Of a stretch of 20,050 nt of DNA, positions 13,851 to 20,050 are shown piece by piece. This DNA comes from Pseudonocardiales bacterium. GTDB lineage: Bacteria; Actinomycetota; Actinomycetes; Mycobacteriales; Pseudonocardiaceae. Each line of letters opens with the position of its first letter. The stretch's first letter is position 1. Location: positions 1-20,050 of the forward strand of contig JAODNG010000146.1 of NCBI GenBank assembly GCA_025465385.1, read 5' to 3'. The notes below the pieces were generated by a model that made no database searches, was not told the origin of the DNA, and saw only the letters and a list, made by a program, of their open reading frames with translations. Made by a program: the position numbers and the translations under genes.

Positions 13851-15209
13851 TCACCTCGACGGGGTCAGCGCATCGAGGGAAGCGGGACGTGCGGCGGGGG
13901 GTCCGTAACCAGTGAGCCGGGCGCGTAGTGCCGCGGCACCGAGAGCCGGGTGGAACAACAGCGCTGGAGAGCCCATCAGGTGGTAAACACGGGCCAGGAC
14001 AGCGTGTGCGCGCAAGTTCCCATGAGTGGCGAGGCGACTGAGCTGCCGAGTCCACTGGCCGAGCAGCGCCTGTGGGACGGACTGACGACCGATGCTGGTG
14101 GGATAGCGCAGGTCTTCACTTGTGGACATGGCCCAGGGCAGCGACACGACGCTGGTGAACTTTCGGAGTAGTCGCCGGGTGTAACCGGGGGCCAGACCGG
14201 CGACAAGTGCCTGGCGCAAGAGCAGGGCCTCGCACGCCGCGACCGTGATGCCTTGCCCGTAGATCGGGTTGAATGCGCATAACGCATCGCCGACAACGAG
14301 CAGTCCCTCAGGCCAATCCGGCACCCGCTCGTAGCGGTGGCGGCGGTTGCCGGTTTGGCGATGCACGGCAACGTCGCTGAGCGGCTCAGCGTGGCGCGCC
14401 AGCTCCGCCAGCGCCGGGTCAGGTAACCGCTGGAGGAACGACTCGAACCCCGCGGCATCGCGCGGAGGCCGGTGCTCACCGCAGCCGACGGCGGTCACCA
14501 GCCAGCGACCGCCCTCAACCGGCAGCGCAATTCCACCGACCAACGTCGTCGGCGTCTGCTGGATGACAACACCCATTGCATCGAAGCCGGATGGGGCGTC
14601 GGCGTACATCCGGGTGGCGTAACCCACCCCCGAATCGACCTGAGAAACCGGTGCCTGCCCCACGCCAGCCTCTGCCAACCACGCCGGTAGCCGCGAGCCG
14701 CGCCCGGAGGCATCGACCACGAGATCGGTCAGCACGGTGGAGCCGTCCGCCAAGCCCACCTCCCAGTGCTGATCACGACGCCGAAGGCTGATCACCTTGG
14801 AACCGGTGCGCATCTCCACCCCGGGCAGCCCCGCCACCCTGCGCCGGATCACATGCTCGAAAAGCGGACGAGTCAGCGACAACACTTCGAACCCGCGTTG
14901 CTCGACAGGCAGCCACCCATCCTCGGCAAGCCACGGCAGCTTACCGGTATCAACGGGCACCGCGCCGACATCGAGCAGGTCCTGCTGCGAGCCGGGCAAC
15001 AGCTCCTCCAGGGCGAGGAGACCCCGGAAGAGGAACACATGTGGTTGGCCGCCCTGTGGCACCCCAGCCCGGACCTTCGGGTCACCAGGTAGAACGTCAC
15101 GCTCAAGCACCGTTACCGAGTTGCCCCTGCCCGCTGCGGCGGCAGCGGCGAACAACCCCGCGACGCTCGCCCCCACTACAACGACCCGCCACGGTCGTTC
15201 TCCCGACAT
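13851..15209 (-). CDS. FAD-dependent monooxygenase / epoxidase-like oxidoreductase
   Basis: A 452-residue flavoprotein of the PHBH fold. The dinucleotide loop is VVVGASVAGLFAA (GxSxxG form), then ERDVLPGD and GVPQGGQPHVFLFRG, DLVVDASGRGSRLP, and the second FAD motif VVGDALCAFNPIYGQGIT. The GVPQ...H segment and overall layout remind me of the epoxidase-like group that includes polyether epoxidases, but the substrate cannot be read from sequence. I use the ATG at 15209; a longer frame from a TTG at 15239 has no ribosome site and the site for 15209 is also weak. No partner biosynthetic genes are nearby, so this looks like a stand-alone accessory enzyme inserted between the IclR gene and the tRNAs. 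Confidence 0.8.
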   Translation of the reverse strand: MSGERPWRVVVVGASVAGLFAAAAAAGRGNSVTVLERDVLPGDPKVRAGVPQGGQPHVFLFRGLLALEELLPGSQQDLLDVGAVPVDTGKLPWLAEDGWLPVEQRGFEVLSLTRPLFEHVIRRRVAGLPGVEMRTGSKVISLRRRDQHWEVGLADGSTVLTDLVVDASGRGSRLPAWLAEAGVGQAPVSQVDSGVGYATRMYADAPSGFDAMGVVIQQTPTTLVGGIALPVEGGRWLVTAVGCGEHRPPRDAAGFESFLQRLPDPALAELARHAEPLSDVAVHRQTGNRRHRYERVPDWPEGLLVVGDALCAFNPIYGQGITVAACEALLLRQALVAGLAPGYTRRLLRKFTSVVSLPWAMSTSEDLRYPTSIGRQSVPQALLGQWTRQLSRLATHGNLRAHAVLARVYHLMGSPALLFHPALGAAALRARLTGYGPPAARPASLDALTPSR

Positions 15210-15364
15210 CTCAGCCACCGCTCCAACCCCACATCGCAACGCCCGGAACGCTTGGCGCGTCGCGGTGGCATGATGGCAGACGCGGACATGCCAGGCTCAT
15301 TGCACAACCTTGCTTCGAAAGCTCCGCCGAGTCGGCTGTTTGCCGTCTCCGCAGGTCAAAAGTG

Positions 15365-15437
15365 TAGCCCCGACGGGATTTGAACCCGCGCTACCGCCTT
15401 GAGAGGGCGGCGTCCTAGGCCGCTAGACGACGGGGCC
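15365..15437 (-). tRNA. tRNA-Glu (CUC)
   Basis: A full cloverleaf can be drawn on the minus strand: acceptor GGCCCCG with CGGGGCT (first pair G-U), anticodon stem CCGCC/GGCGG around CTCTCAA with anticodon CTC, and T arm GCGGG-TTCAAAT-CCCGT. CCA is not encoded. Length is 73 bases with the discriminator A. Confidence 0.95.
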
Positions 15438-15461
15438 GCGAGAACGCGATGAAGGCATTCG

Positions 15462-15533
15462 CTGGGGTACCAGGACTCGAACCTAGACTAACTGAACCAG
15501 AATCAGTCGTGCTGCCGATTACACCATACCCCA
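15462..15533 (-). tRNA. tRNA-Gln (CUG)
   Basis: A 72-base cloverleaf on the minus strand: acceptor TGGGGTA with TACCCCA and discriminator G, anticodon stem ACTGA/TCAGT around TTCTGGT with anticodon CTG, and T arm with GGTTCGAGTCC. It lies 24 bases upstream of tRNA-Glu and is probably transcribed with it. Confidence 0.95.
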
Positions 15534-15586
15534 CCAGGTGTCCGTCTCCGGCCCCCACGGACCCGAACCAGCACCGGGGACGGATG

Positions 15587-16378
15587 TTAGTCGACCACGA
15601 GTGCCCGTTTCCACTGGGCTGTCGTTTGGGCCACCAGCTGGCCGCCCGAGTGCCGGGTGAGCAGAGCGGGAAGCTCGGCTAATCGGCCGATTACCGAGAT
15701 TCCAGCGCCGTGGGGAAGCGCGCCGCAGCCAGAGCGGTCCAGCCACACTCCATGCAGCCCAGCGTCCCGCGCGCCCTCGGCATCGGTGTCGAGTCGGTCG
15801 CCGACGTGGACAGCCTGGGCGGGACGCACTCCGAGGGCATAGCACGCCCTCCGGAAGATCGCGCGGTGCGGCTTGGCCACCCCGAGCTCGCCGGAGATCA
15901 GCACCGCATCGAAAGTGGACTCCAGACCCAGTGCCCCCAGCTTCGCGCGCTGGTGGTCCCCCGCTGCGTTGGTGACCGCGGCCAACCGCATGCCGAGCGC
16001 CCGCAGCGCCCGCAGGCACGGCAGGGCGTCGTCGAAGAGCTTCCAGGCTCGCCGCACCGCCGCCGCCCGGCGCTCCTCACGCCGGACTACCTCGCCGTCG
16101 CAGAGAAGCTCACCTCGGCAGGCGAAGAAATCCTTGGTGCGATGTCGGCGCATCACGTCGAAGTCGACCTGCCCGGCCAGGTACCGGGCGTAGTGCTCGT
16201 CGGTCAGCGCACACCACTGCGCCCAGGCGTCGTCAGTTCCCAGCAGCTCACGCAGCCCGGCACGGGTCGATGCCTCGTAGTCGACCAGGGTCGCATCCAC
16301 GTCAAAGCAGACGGCGACGACCTCGCGGGGAATCGACGCGACGGGGCTCAACTCGGGCGCGAGAGTCACTCGGTGCAC
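15587..16378 (-). CDS. HAD-superfamily hydrolase
   Basis: A 263-residue phosphatase-like protein with all four HAD motifs: CFDVDATLVDYE (Asp26 nucleophile, Asp28), VTNAAG (Thr136), GVAKPHRAIF (Lys169) and HVGDRLDTDAEGARDAG (Asp194, Asp198). A helical cap lies between motifs I and II. The substrate is unknown. The GTG at 16378 is 7 bases after GAGG. In many actinobacteria a HAD gene lies near these tRNAs and gltX; here gltX is absent and cimA is next upstream on the same strand after 178 bases. Confidence 0.88.
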   Translation of the reverse strand: MHRVTLAPELSPVASIPREVVAVCFDVDATLVDYEASTRAGLRELLGTDDAWAQWCALTDEHYARYLAGQVDFDVMRRHRTKDFFACRGELLCDGEVVRREERRAAAVRRAWKLFDDALPCLRALRALGMRLAAVTNAAGDHQRAKLGALGLESTFDAVLISGELGVAKPHRAIFRRACYALGVRPAQAVHVGDRLDTDAEGARDAGLHGVWLDRSGCGALPHGAGISVIGRLAELPALLTRHSGGQLVAQTTAQWKRALVVD

Positions 16379-16556
16379 GTTAGGTCCTCGCGAGGCCGCT
16401 GGACTCTGCTGACCCGGTGAAAACGGGTAACGATTCGTGTGGTGATAGCGGTCACTATGGGTGACTGGCAGCAGCTCCGGGTAACCGGCAGGGCTGGCAG
16501 TTATTCAACGGGCATAGAAAACGGTGCCGCGCCTTCACCCGTAGTAGCTCGGCAAC
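16379..16556. other. Intergenic region between cimA and the HAD gene
   Basis: No gene is supported. A short inverted repeat, ACCCG (16412-16416) with CGGGT (16424-16428), is too weak to name a terminator. The plus-strand frame that starts here runs antisense into cimA and is taken as a shadow. Confidence 0.35.
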
Positions 16557-18182
16557 TTAGGCAGTGCTGGCAACACCGTGGTGGCGTAGCGCCGCGTAGA
16601 TCATCGCGTCCAGCAACGCCAGCCAGGAGGCTTCTACCACGTTGCCGTGCACGCCCACCGTGGTCCAGGATCCCGTCCCGTCGGTGGTGTCCACCAGCAC
16701 CCGGGTCACTGCGTCAGTGCCGTGGGTACCGGGCAGGATCCGGACCTTGTAGTCGGACAGCTCCACATTCTCCAGCCACGGTAAATGGGCGCCCAACGCT
16801 TGCCGCAATGCGGCATCCAGCGCGTTAATCGGTCCGTTGCCCTCCGCGGTGGCGATCACCCGCTGCCCCGCCACCTGCACCTTCACCGTCGCCTGCGCGA
16901 CGACCTCCGCGCCCGTGCCGTGATCCACGATCACCCGGTAGGACTCCAGTTGACACGGCGGCGCGGGCGGCACCTCGTCGACCTCCTGGCGCAGCAGGAG
17001 TTCGAACGAGGCGTCAGCAGCCTCGAAGGACCAGCCTTGCGACTCGAGCTCCTTGACCCGCGCAGTGACCGCGCCGATGTCCGCCGAGCGGCCAGCCAGG
17101 TCCAGTCCGAGCTCGGCTGCCTTGAGCTCGATACTGGCCCGGCCGGCCATCTCGGTCACCAGCACACGCTGCGAGTTGCCCACCACCGTGGGGTCTAGGT
17201 GGTTGTACAACTCTGGATCCACTTTGATCGCACTCGCGTGCAGCCCCGCCTTGTGAGCGAAGGCCGACCTCCCGACGTAGGCCTGGTGGGTGTCGGGCGC
17301 GAGGTTGGCGATTTCAGCCAGCGCATGCGCGGTGCGGGTCAGCTCGGCCATCCCGTGTTTCGGGAGGACCGGCATCCCCAGCTTGGTGACAAGATTGCCG
17401 GCGACGGCGAACAGGTCGGCGTTGCCGGTCCGCTCGCCATAGCCGTTGGCGGTGCACTGCACATGAGAGGCTCCGGCCTGCACCGCGGCGACCGAGTTGG
17501 CCACCGCACAGGCGGTGTCATCTTGGCAGTGGATTCCCACCCGAAAACCAGTGCGGGCCACCACCTCGGCGACGGTCTCGGCGAGATGCAGCGGCAGCTG
17601 TCCACCGTTGGTGTCGCAGAGCACCGCGACGTCGGCTCCCGCGGTGACGCCGGCCTCAAGCACCCGCAATGCGCAGTCGGCGTCAAAGGCGTAGCCGTCG
17701 AAGAAGTGCTCGGCATCGAGAAACACCCGCCGCCCCTCGCCGACCAGCAGCGCGACGGTGTCGGCTACCATCGCGCAGGCCTGCGCCACGTCGACCCGTA
17801 GCGCCCGCTCCACATGCCGCCGATCGGACTTGGCGACCACTGTCACCACTGGTGCCCCCGATTGGAGCAGTGCCTGCACCTGCGGGTCCTGCGCGGCACG
17901 CAGCCCAGCACGGCGGGTGGAGCCAAAGGCCACCAACGCGGCGTGGGCCAGTTCCAGCTCACCGGACATGGCGCGGGCGAAGAATTCGGTGTCCTTGGGC
18001 ATCGCCCCTGGCCAGCCACCCTCGATGAAACCGACACCAAGCGCGTCCACCAACCGGGCGACGGCGAGCTTGTCGGACACCGAGTAGGAAATCCCCTCGC
18101 GCTGGGCACCGTCGCGCAGCGTGGTGTCGTAGAGGTGGAAGTCGTCACCGAGCGGGGTGCCGGCTGGGCTGGTGCGGGACAT
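16557..18182 (-). CDS. cimA: (R)-citramalate synthase
   Basis: Condenses pyruvate with acetyl-CoA to citramalate, the entry of the threonine-independent route to 2-oxobutyrate and isoleucine. The 541-residue product matches CimA rather than LeuA: YDTTLRDGAQREGI (catalytic Arg23, Asp24), FIEGGWPGAMPKDTEFF, HCQDDTACAVANSVAA, CTANGYGERTGNADL, SAFAHKAGLHASAI, and a C-terminal LeuA-type regulatory domain from about residue 400. The ATG at 18182 follows GGAG with 8 bases between. Upstream lie a leader ORF with three Ile codons, a hairpin and an intrinsic terminator, so isoleucine supply probably governs read-through. LeuCD and LeuB in the same window can carry out the next two reactions. Confidence 0.95.
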   Translation of the reverse strand: MSRTSPAGTPLGDDFHLYDTTLRDGAQREGISYSVSDKLAVARLVDALGVGFIEGGWPGAMPKDTEFFARAMSGELELAHAALVAFGSTRRAGLRAAQDPQVQALLQSGAPVVTVVAKSDRRHVERALRVDVAQACAMVADTVALLVGEGRRVFLDAEHFFDGYAFDADCALRVLEAGVTAGADVAVLCDTNGGQLPLHLAETVAEVVARTGFRVGIHCQDDTACAVANSVAAVQAGASHVQCTANGYGERTGNADLFAVAGNLVTKLGMPVLPKHGMAELTRTAHALAEIANLAPDTHQAYVGRSAFAHKAGLHASAIKVDPELYNHLDPTVVGNSQRVLVTEMAGRASIELKAAELGLDLAGRSADIGAVTARVKELESQGWSFEAADASFELLLRQEVDEVPPAPPCQLESYRVIVDHGTGAEVVAQATVKVQVAGQRVIATAEGNGPINALDAALRQALGAHLPWLENVELSDYKVRILPGTHGTDAVTRVLVDTTDGTGSWTTVGVHGNVVEASWLALLDAMIYAALRHHGVASTA

Positions 18183-18212
18183 CGTTGAGGCTCCAAGAGG
18201 GGTGCGGGCAAC

Positions 18213-18242
18213 AAAAAAGACCCCTCGCGGGTGCGAGAGGTC
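18213..18242 (-). terminator. Intrinsic terminator (attenuator) in the cimA leader
   Basis: On the minus strand GACCTCTCGC (18242-18233) pairs with GCGAGGGGTC (18228-18219) around the 4-base loop ACCC, with one G-U pair, and is followed directly by TTTTTT (18218-18213). It lies 31 bases before the cimA ATG and after a leader ORF, so it should stop transcription before cimA unless prevented. A textbook T-tract terminator is unusual in this GC-rich window. Confidence 0.85.
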
Positions 18243-18243
18243 T

Positions 18244-18278
18244 GCGCGTCGGGTGATGAGGCTTGTTACCCGACGCGC
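18244..18278 (-). promoter_or_regulatory. 11-bp hairpin overlapping the end of the cimA leader ORF
   Basis: ACCCGACGCGC (18268-18278) and GCGCGTCGGGT (18244-18254) are perfect complements around a 13-base loop. The 5' arm contains the last codons and first stop base of the leader ORF, so a translating ribosome would melt it. It ends one base before the terminator stem. I do not see a clear alternative pairing between its 3' arm and the terminator. Confidence 0.7.
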
Positions 18279-18310
18279 TCAGCAATAATGATCACACTGT
18301 GGTGTGCCAC
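18266..18310 (-). CDS. Isoleucine-codon leader peptide of cimA
   Basis: A short ORF ending VIIIAERVG and TAA at 18266-18268, with ATC ATT ATT in a row. Three starts are possible in frame: GTG at 18310 (14 residues, MAHHSVIIIAERVG), GTG at 18295 (9 residues), or ATG at 18397 (43 residues). None has a strong ribosome site. The run of Ile codons just before a hairpin and a terminator is the classic layout of amino-acid attenuation, and isoleucine is the end product of the citramalate route. Ribosome stalling at the Ile codons when isoleucine is scarce should allow cimA transcription. Confidence 0.65.
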   Translation of the reverse strand: MAHHSVIIIAERVG

Positions 18311-18472
18311 CAGCGCAGTCTCGCATACCTCGCGGCCAAGCGGAACCCGCAAGCCACTACCTGGATTTGCATGATGTTTGGCAGAAGCTTCGGTCATAGC
18401 TGTGCTGGTGATCGTCGAACGTGAGCCGCGGCAGCGCAAAGCTCACTGCGCGCTCTCGATACGGTGATCCCC

Positions 18473-18721
18473 ATGGGCGATATCCACGATGACAAGAAGT
18501 ACATCAGCGGCACGATCGACCTGTCGAGCGCCGTATGGCAACGCGCAGCGGGCTCGGCGGAGCTGGCGGGGCCACATCTGGAAATCGCGTTCGTTCAAGA
18601 CGGCTACGTGGCGATGCGCAGCTCGGAGCATCCTGTGGACGACCAGACGCTGATCTTCACCCCGTCGGAGTGGGAGGCGTTCGTGCTCGGCGCCAAGGAC
18701 GGCGAGTTCGATGTCATGTGA
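18473..18721 (+). CDS. DUF397-like small protein
   Basis: An 82-residue protein with the DUF397 pattern: a WQRA opening, EIAFVQDGYVAMRSSEHP, then LIFTPSEWEAFVLGAKDGEFDVM. DUF397 proteins are common in actinomycetes and are usually beside XRE-type helix-turn-helix genes, where they may act as small partners of regulators; no such gene is here, so this is a solitary copy, perhaps of the type fixed near leuB. The ATG at 18473 is preferred to the in-frame GTG at 18464; TACGGT at 18460-18465 would place transcription start on the ATG, suggesting a leaderless message. Confidence 0.75.
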   Translation: MGDIHDDKKYISGTIDLSSAVWQRAAGSAELAGPHLEIAFVQDGYVAMRSSEHPVDDQTLIFTPSEWEAFVLGAKDGEFDVM

Positions 18722-18769
18722 CCGCACCGCTGCGTCCGGTGCGACCCCTTGAGCTCTCACCCTCCCGAA

Positions 18770-18818
18770 CTCCCCAGCAGAGCTGCTGGTGCCGCCGGCA
18801 GATGGCTCTGCCGGGGAG
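18770..18818. terminator. Bidirectional terminator-like hairpin between DUF397 gene and leuB
   Basis: CTCCCCAGCAGAGC (18770-18783) and GCTCTGCCGGGGAG (18805-18818) pair over 14 positions with one mismatch. Competing inner hairpins exist: CAGCAG/CTGCTG and CCGGCAGA/TCTGCCGG (18795-18802, 18807-18814). It lies between the convergent stops of the two genes. No T-tract is present, as is common in actinomycetes. Confidence 0.55.
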
Positions 18819-18851
18819 CCAGGGACTAGGAGAGTTATTGGAAGATGCTCG

Positions 18852-19901
18852 CTAGAGGCTGGCGCGCTCAACCCGCTGGCTTGAGGAGACCAGGGCGGCC
18901 AGCCGGTCACCGATCGCATGGGTACCACCCGGATGGGTGTGATCCCGAGTGGCCAGGTCGAAGGCCACGGCGGCCTCCACGCGACGGGACGGCTCGTCGA
19001 GCCCCAGATGAGCGAGCATCAGACCGATCGACAGCACGGCCGCCGTCGGGTCCGCGATGCCCTGGCCGGCGATGTCCGGGGCGGAGCCGTGCACCGGCTC
19101 GAACATGCTGGGGTTGCGGCGAGCCACGTCGAGGTTGCCGCTGGCGGCCAACCCGATCCCACCGGTGACGGCCGCCGCGAGATCAGTGAGGATATCGCCG
19201 AAGAGGTTGTCGGTGACGATCACGTCGAACCGGCCGGGGTCAGTGACCAGATGGATGGTGGCAGCGTCGACGTGCTGGTAGGCCACCGTCACCTCGGGGT
19301 GCTGCAGCGACACCTCCTCCACTATTCGGGACCACAGCGATCCCGCGTGGCACAGCACGTTGGTCTTGTGTACCAGCGTCAGATGTCTACGCGGGCGCGC
19401 CGCGGCCCGCGCGAACGCATCACGCACGACCCGCTCCACCCCGAAGGCGGTGTTCAAGCTGACCTCGGTGGCGATCTCGTGGGGGGTGTCCTTGCGCAGC
19501 AACCCACCGTTGCCCACATAGGGACCCTCGGTGCCCTCCCGGACCACGATCATGTCGATGCTGCCAGGGTCGGCGAGAGGGCTGCGCACCCCCGGATACA
19601 GCCGGGCCGGTCGCAGGTTCACATGGTGATCCAATTCAAAGCGCAGCCGCAGCAACAACCCGCGCTCAAGGATTCCGCTCGGCACCGAAGGATCTCCCAC
19701 CGCGCCGAGCAGGATGGCGTCGTGCTGGCGTAACTCGTTGAGCACCGACTCAGGCAGCAGTTCCCCGCTGGAGTGCCAGCGCGCCGCGCCGAGGTCGTAG
19801 GGCGTGGTCTCGGCATCGGGGGCGACCTCGCCGAGCACCTTGAGCGCCTCGCCGATCACCTCTGGACCGATCCCGTCTCCGGGGATCACCGCAAGCCGCA
19901 T
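18852..19901 (-). CDS. leuB: 3-isopropylmalate dehydrogenase
   Basis: Oxidises and decarboxylates 3-isopropylmalate (and erythro-3-methylmalate in the citramalate path) with NAD+. The 349-residue product shows the family opening AVIPGDGIGPEV, LLGAVGDP, VVREGTEGPYVGNGG, HKTNVL with the catalytic Lys, the metal-binding TDNLFGDILTDLAAAV, and FEPVHGSAPDIAGQGIADP. The ATG at 19901 is 6 bases after GGAGG. The mycobacterial neighbour serA is not visible upstream; the window ends about 150 bases on. Two small hairpins lie upstream. Confidence 0.97.
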   Translation of the reverse strand: MRLAVIPGDGIGPEVIGEALKVLGEVAPDAETTPYDLGAARWHSSGELLPESVLNELRQHDAILLGAVGDPSVPSGILERGLLLRLRFELDHHVNLRPARLYPGVRSPLADPGSIDMIVVREGTEGPYVGNGGLLRKDTPHEIATEVSLNTAFGVERVVRDAFARAAARPRRHLTLVHKTNVLCHAGSLWSRIVEEVSLQHPEVTVAYQHVDAATIHLVTDPGRFDVIVTDNLFGDILTDLAAAVTGGIGLAASGNLDVARRNPSMFEPVHGSAPDIAGQGIADPTAAVLSIGLMLAHLGLDEPSRRVEAAVAFDLATRDHTHPGGTHAIGDRLAALVSSSQRVERASL

Positions 19902-19919
19902 GAGACACCTCCCGTGCCC

Positions 19920-19965
19920 GGGTCCCCGCCATGGGACCCTTCGCAGCGGGCAGATTACCCGCTGC
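19920..19965 (-). promoter_or_regulatory. Two tandem hairpins in the leuB upstream region
   Basis: GGGTCCC (19920-19926) pairs with GGGACCC (19933-19939) around a 6-base loop, and GCAGCGGG (19943-19950) pairs with CCCGCTGC (19958-19965) around a 7-base loop. Both precede the leuB ribosome site. They could be terminators of an upstream gene or leader structures; no leucine-codon leader ORF was found between them. Confidence 0.4.
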
Positions 19966-19987
19966 TACCTACTGCGCTGCACAGCGG

Positions 19988-20050
19988 TTAGCTCAAATGG
20001 GTGATCCCAGATGGGTAGTCCTGTTCGGCGGTCAGCCGAAGGTGACCGAG
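19988..20050 (-). CDS. Possible tail of a gene entering from the right edge
   Basis: A minus-strand frame is open for 20 codons from the right edge to TAA at 19988, ending DYPSGITHLS. It could be the C-terminus of the gene upstream of leuB, but so short an open frame is easily chance and I do not recognise it as SerA. Confidence 0.15.
   Translation of the reverse strand, partial: LGHLRLTAEQDYPSGITHLS

Noticed and set aside
15438..15586. Plus-strand frame through the tRNA-Gln region
   Set aside because: It is an artefact of reading antisense to the tRNA gene.
1..20050. CRISPR arrays, insertion sequences, transposases, toxin-antitoxin or phage genes
   Set aside because: No spaced direct repeats, transposase motifs or integrases were seen in any frame; the only repeats are the palindromes listed.

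Overview
The window is high-GC chromosomal DNA of an actinomycete. The order ddl / gpsA / cofC (fbiD) / ppk1 / two-domain mutT1 / leuD-leuC / IclR regulator / tRNA-Gln and tRNA-Glu / leuB follows the gene order I know from Mycobacterium and related actinobacteria (ddlA to serA1 side of M. tuberculosis). The F420 gene cofC, a lone DUF397-like protein, GTG starts and leaderless-looking promoters agree with this. A member of Pseudonocardiales or a close relative is my best guess; the genus is not determined.

Layout. 1-287: a possible partial minus-strand ORF and non-coding DNA. 288-1388: ddl (cell wall). 1433-5828: an accessory block set between ddl and gpsA. It holds a MocR-type PLP regulator divergent from a flavin pyridoxamine-oxidase-like gene, then, convergent to the latter, a minus-strand sulfur block: a gamma-lyase-family PLP enzyme, a leader-peptide ORF, cysteine dioxygenase and a rhodanese. 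5903-10915: gpsA preceded by a 42-codon ORF with a strong ribosome site, and divergently cofC, ppk1 and mutT1. 10991-13832: leuD and leuC on minus, divergent from their probable IclR regulator. 13851-15209: an FAD monooxygenase. 15365-15533: tRNA-Glu(CUC) and tRNA-Gln(CUG). 15587-16378: a HAD phosphatase. 16557-18310: cimA with an Ile-codon leader ORF and an intrinsic terminator in front of it. 18473-18721: a DUF397-like protein. 18852-19901: leuB.

How the parts fit. leuB, leuC, leuD and cimA give the citramalate route to 2-oxobutyrate (isoleucine) and the isomerase/dehydrogenase steps of leucine synthesis; leuA is not in the window. The PLP lyase, dioxygenase and rhodanese suggest cysteine/thiol breakdown and sulfane-sulfur handling. 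ppk1 and mutT1 overlap and link polyphosphate with nucleotide-pool clean-up.

The most interesting material is non-standard: (1) a 26-residue leader ORF ending in the VDLRRVASALC-type motif seen before actinobacterial sulfur genes, here before cysteine dioxygenase; (2) an III-containing leader ORF, an 11-bp hairpin and a T-tract terminator before cimA, which looks like transcription attenuation; (3) a perfect 29-bp-arm palindrome that supplies the last codons and the stops of two convergent genes; (4) two GAGTGGC...GCCACT palindromes that may be a dispersed repeat; (5) a 42-codon ORF coupled to gpsA.
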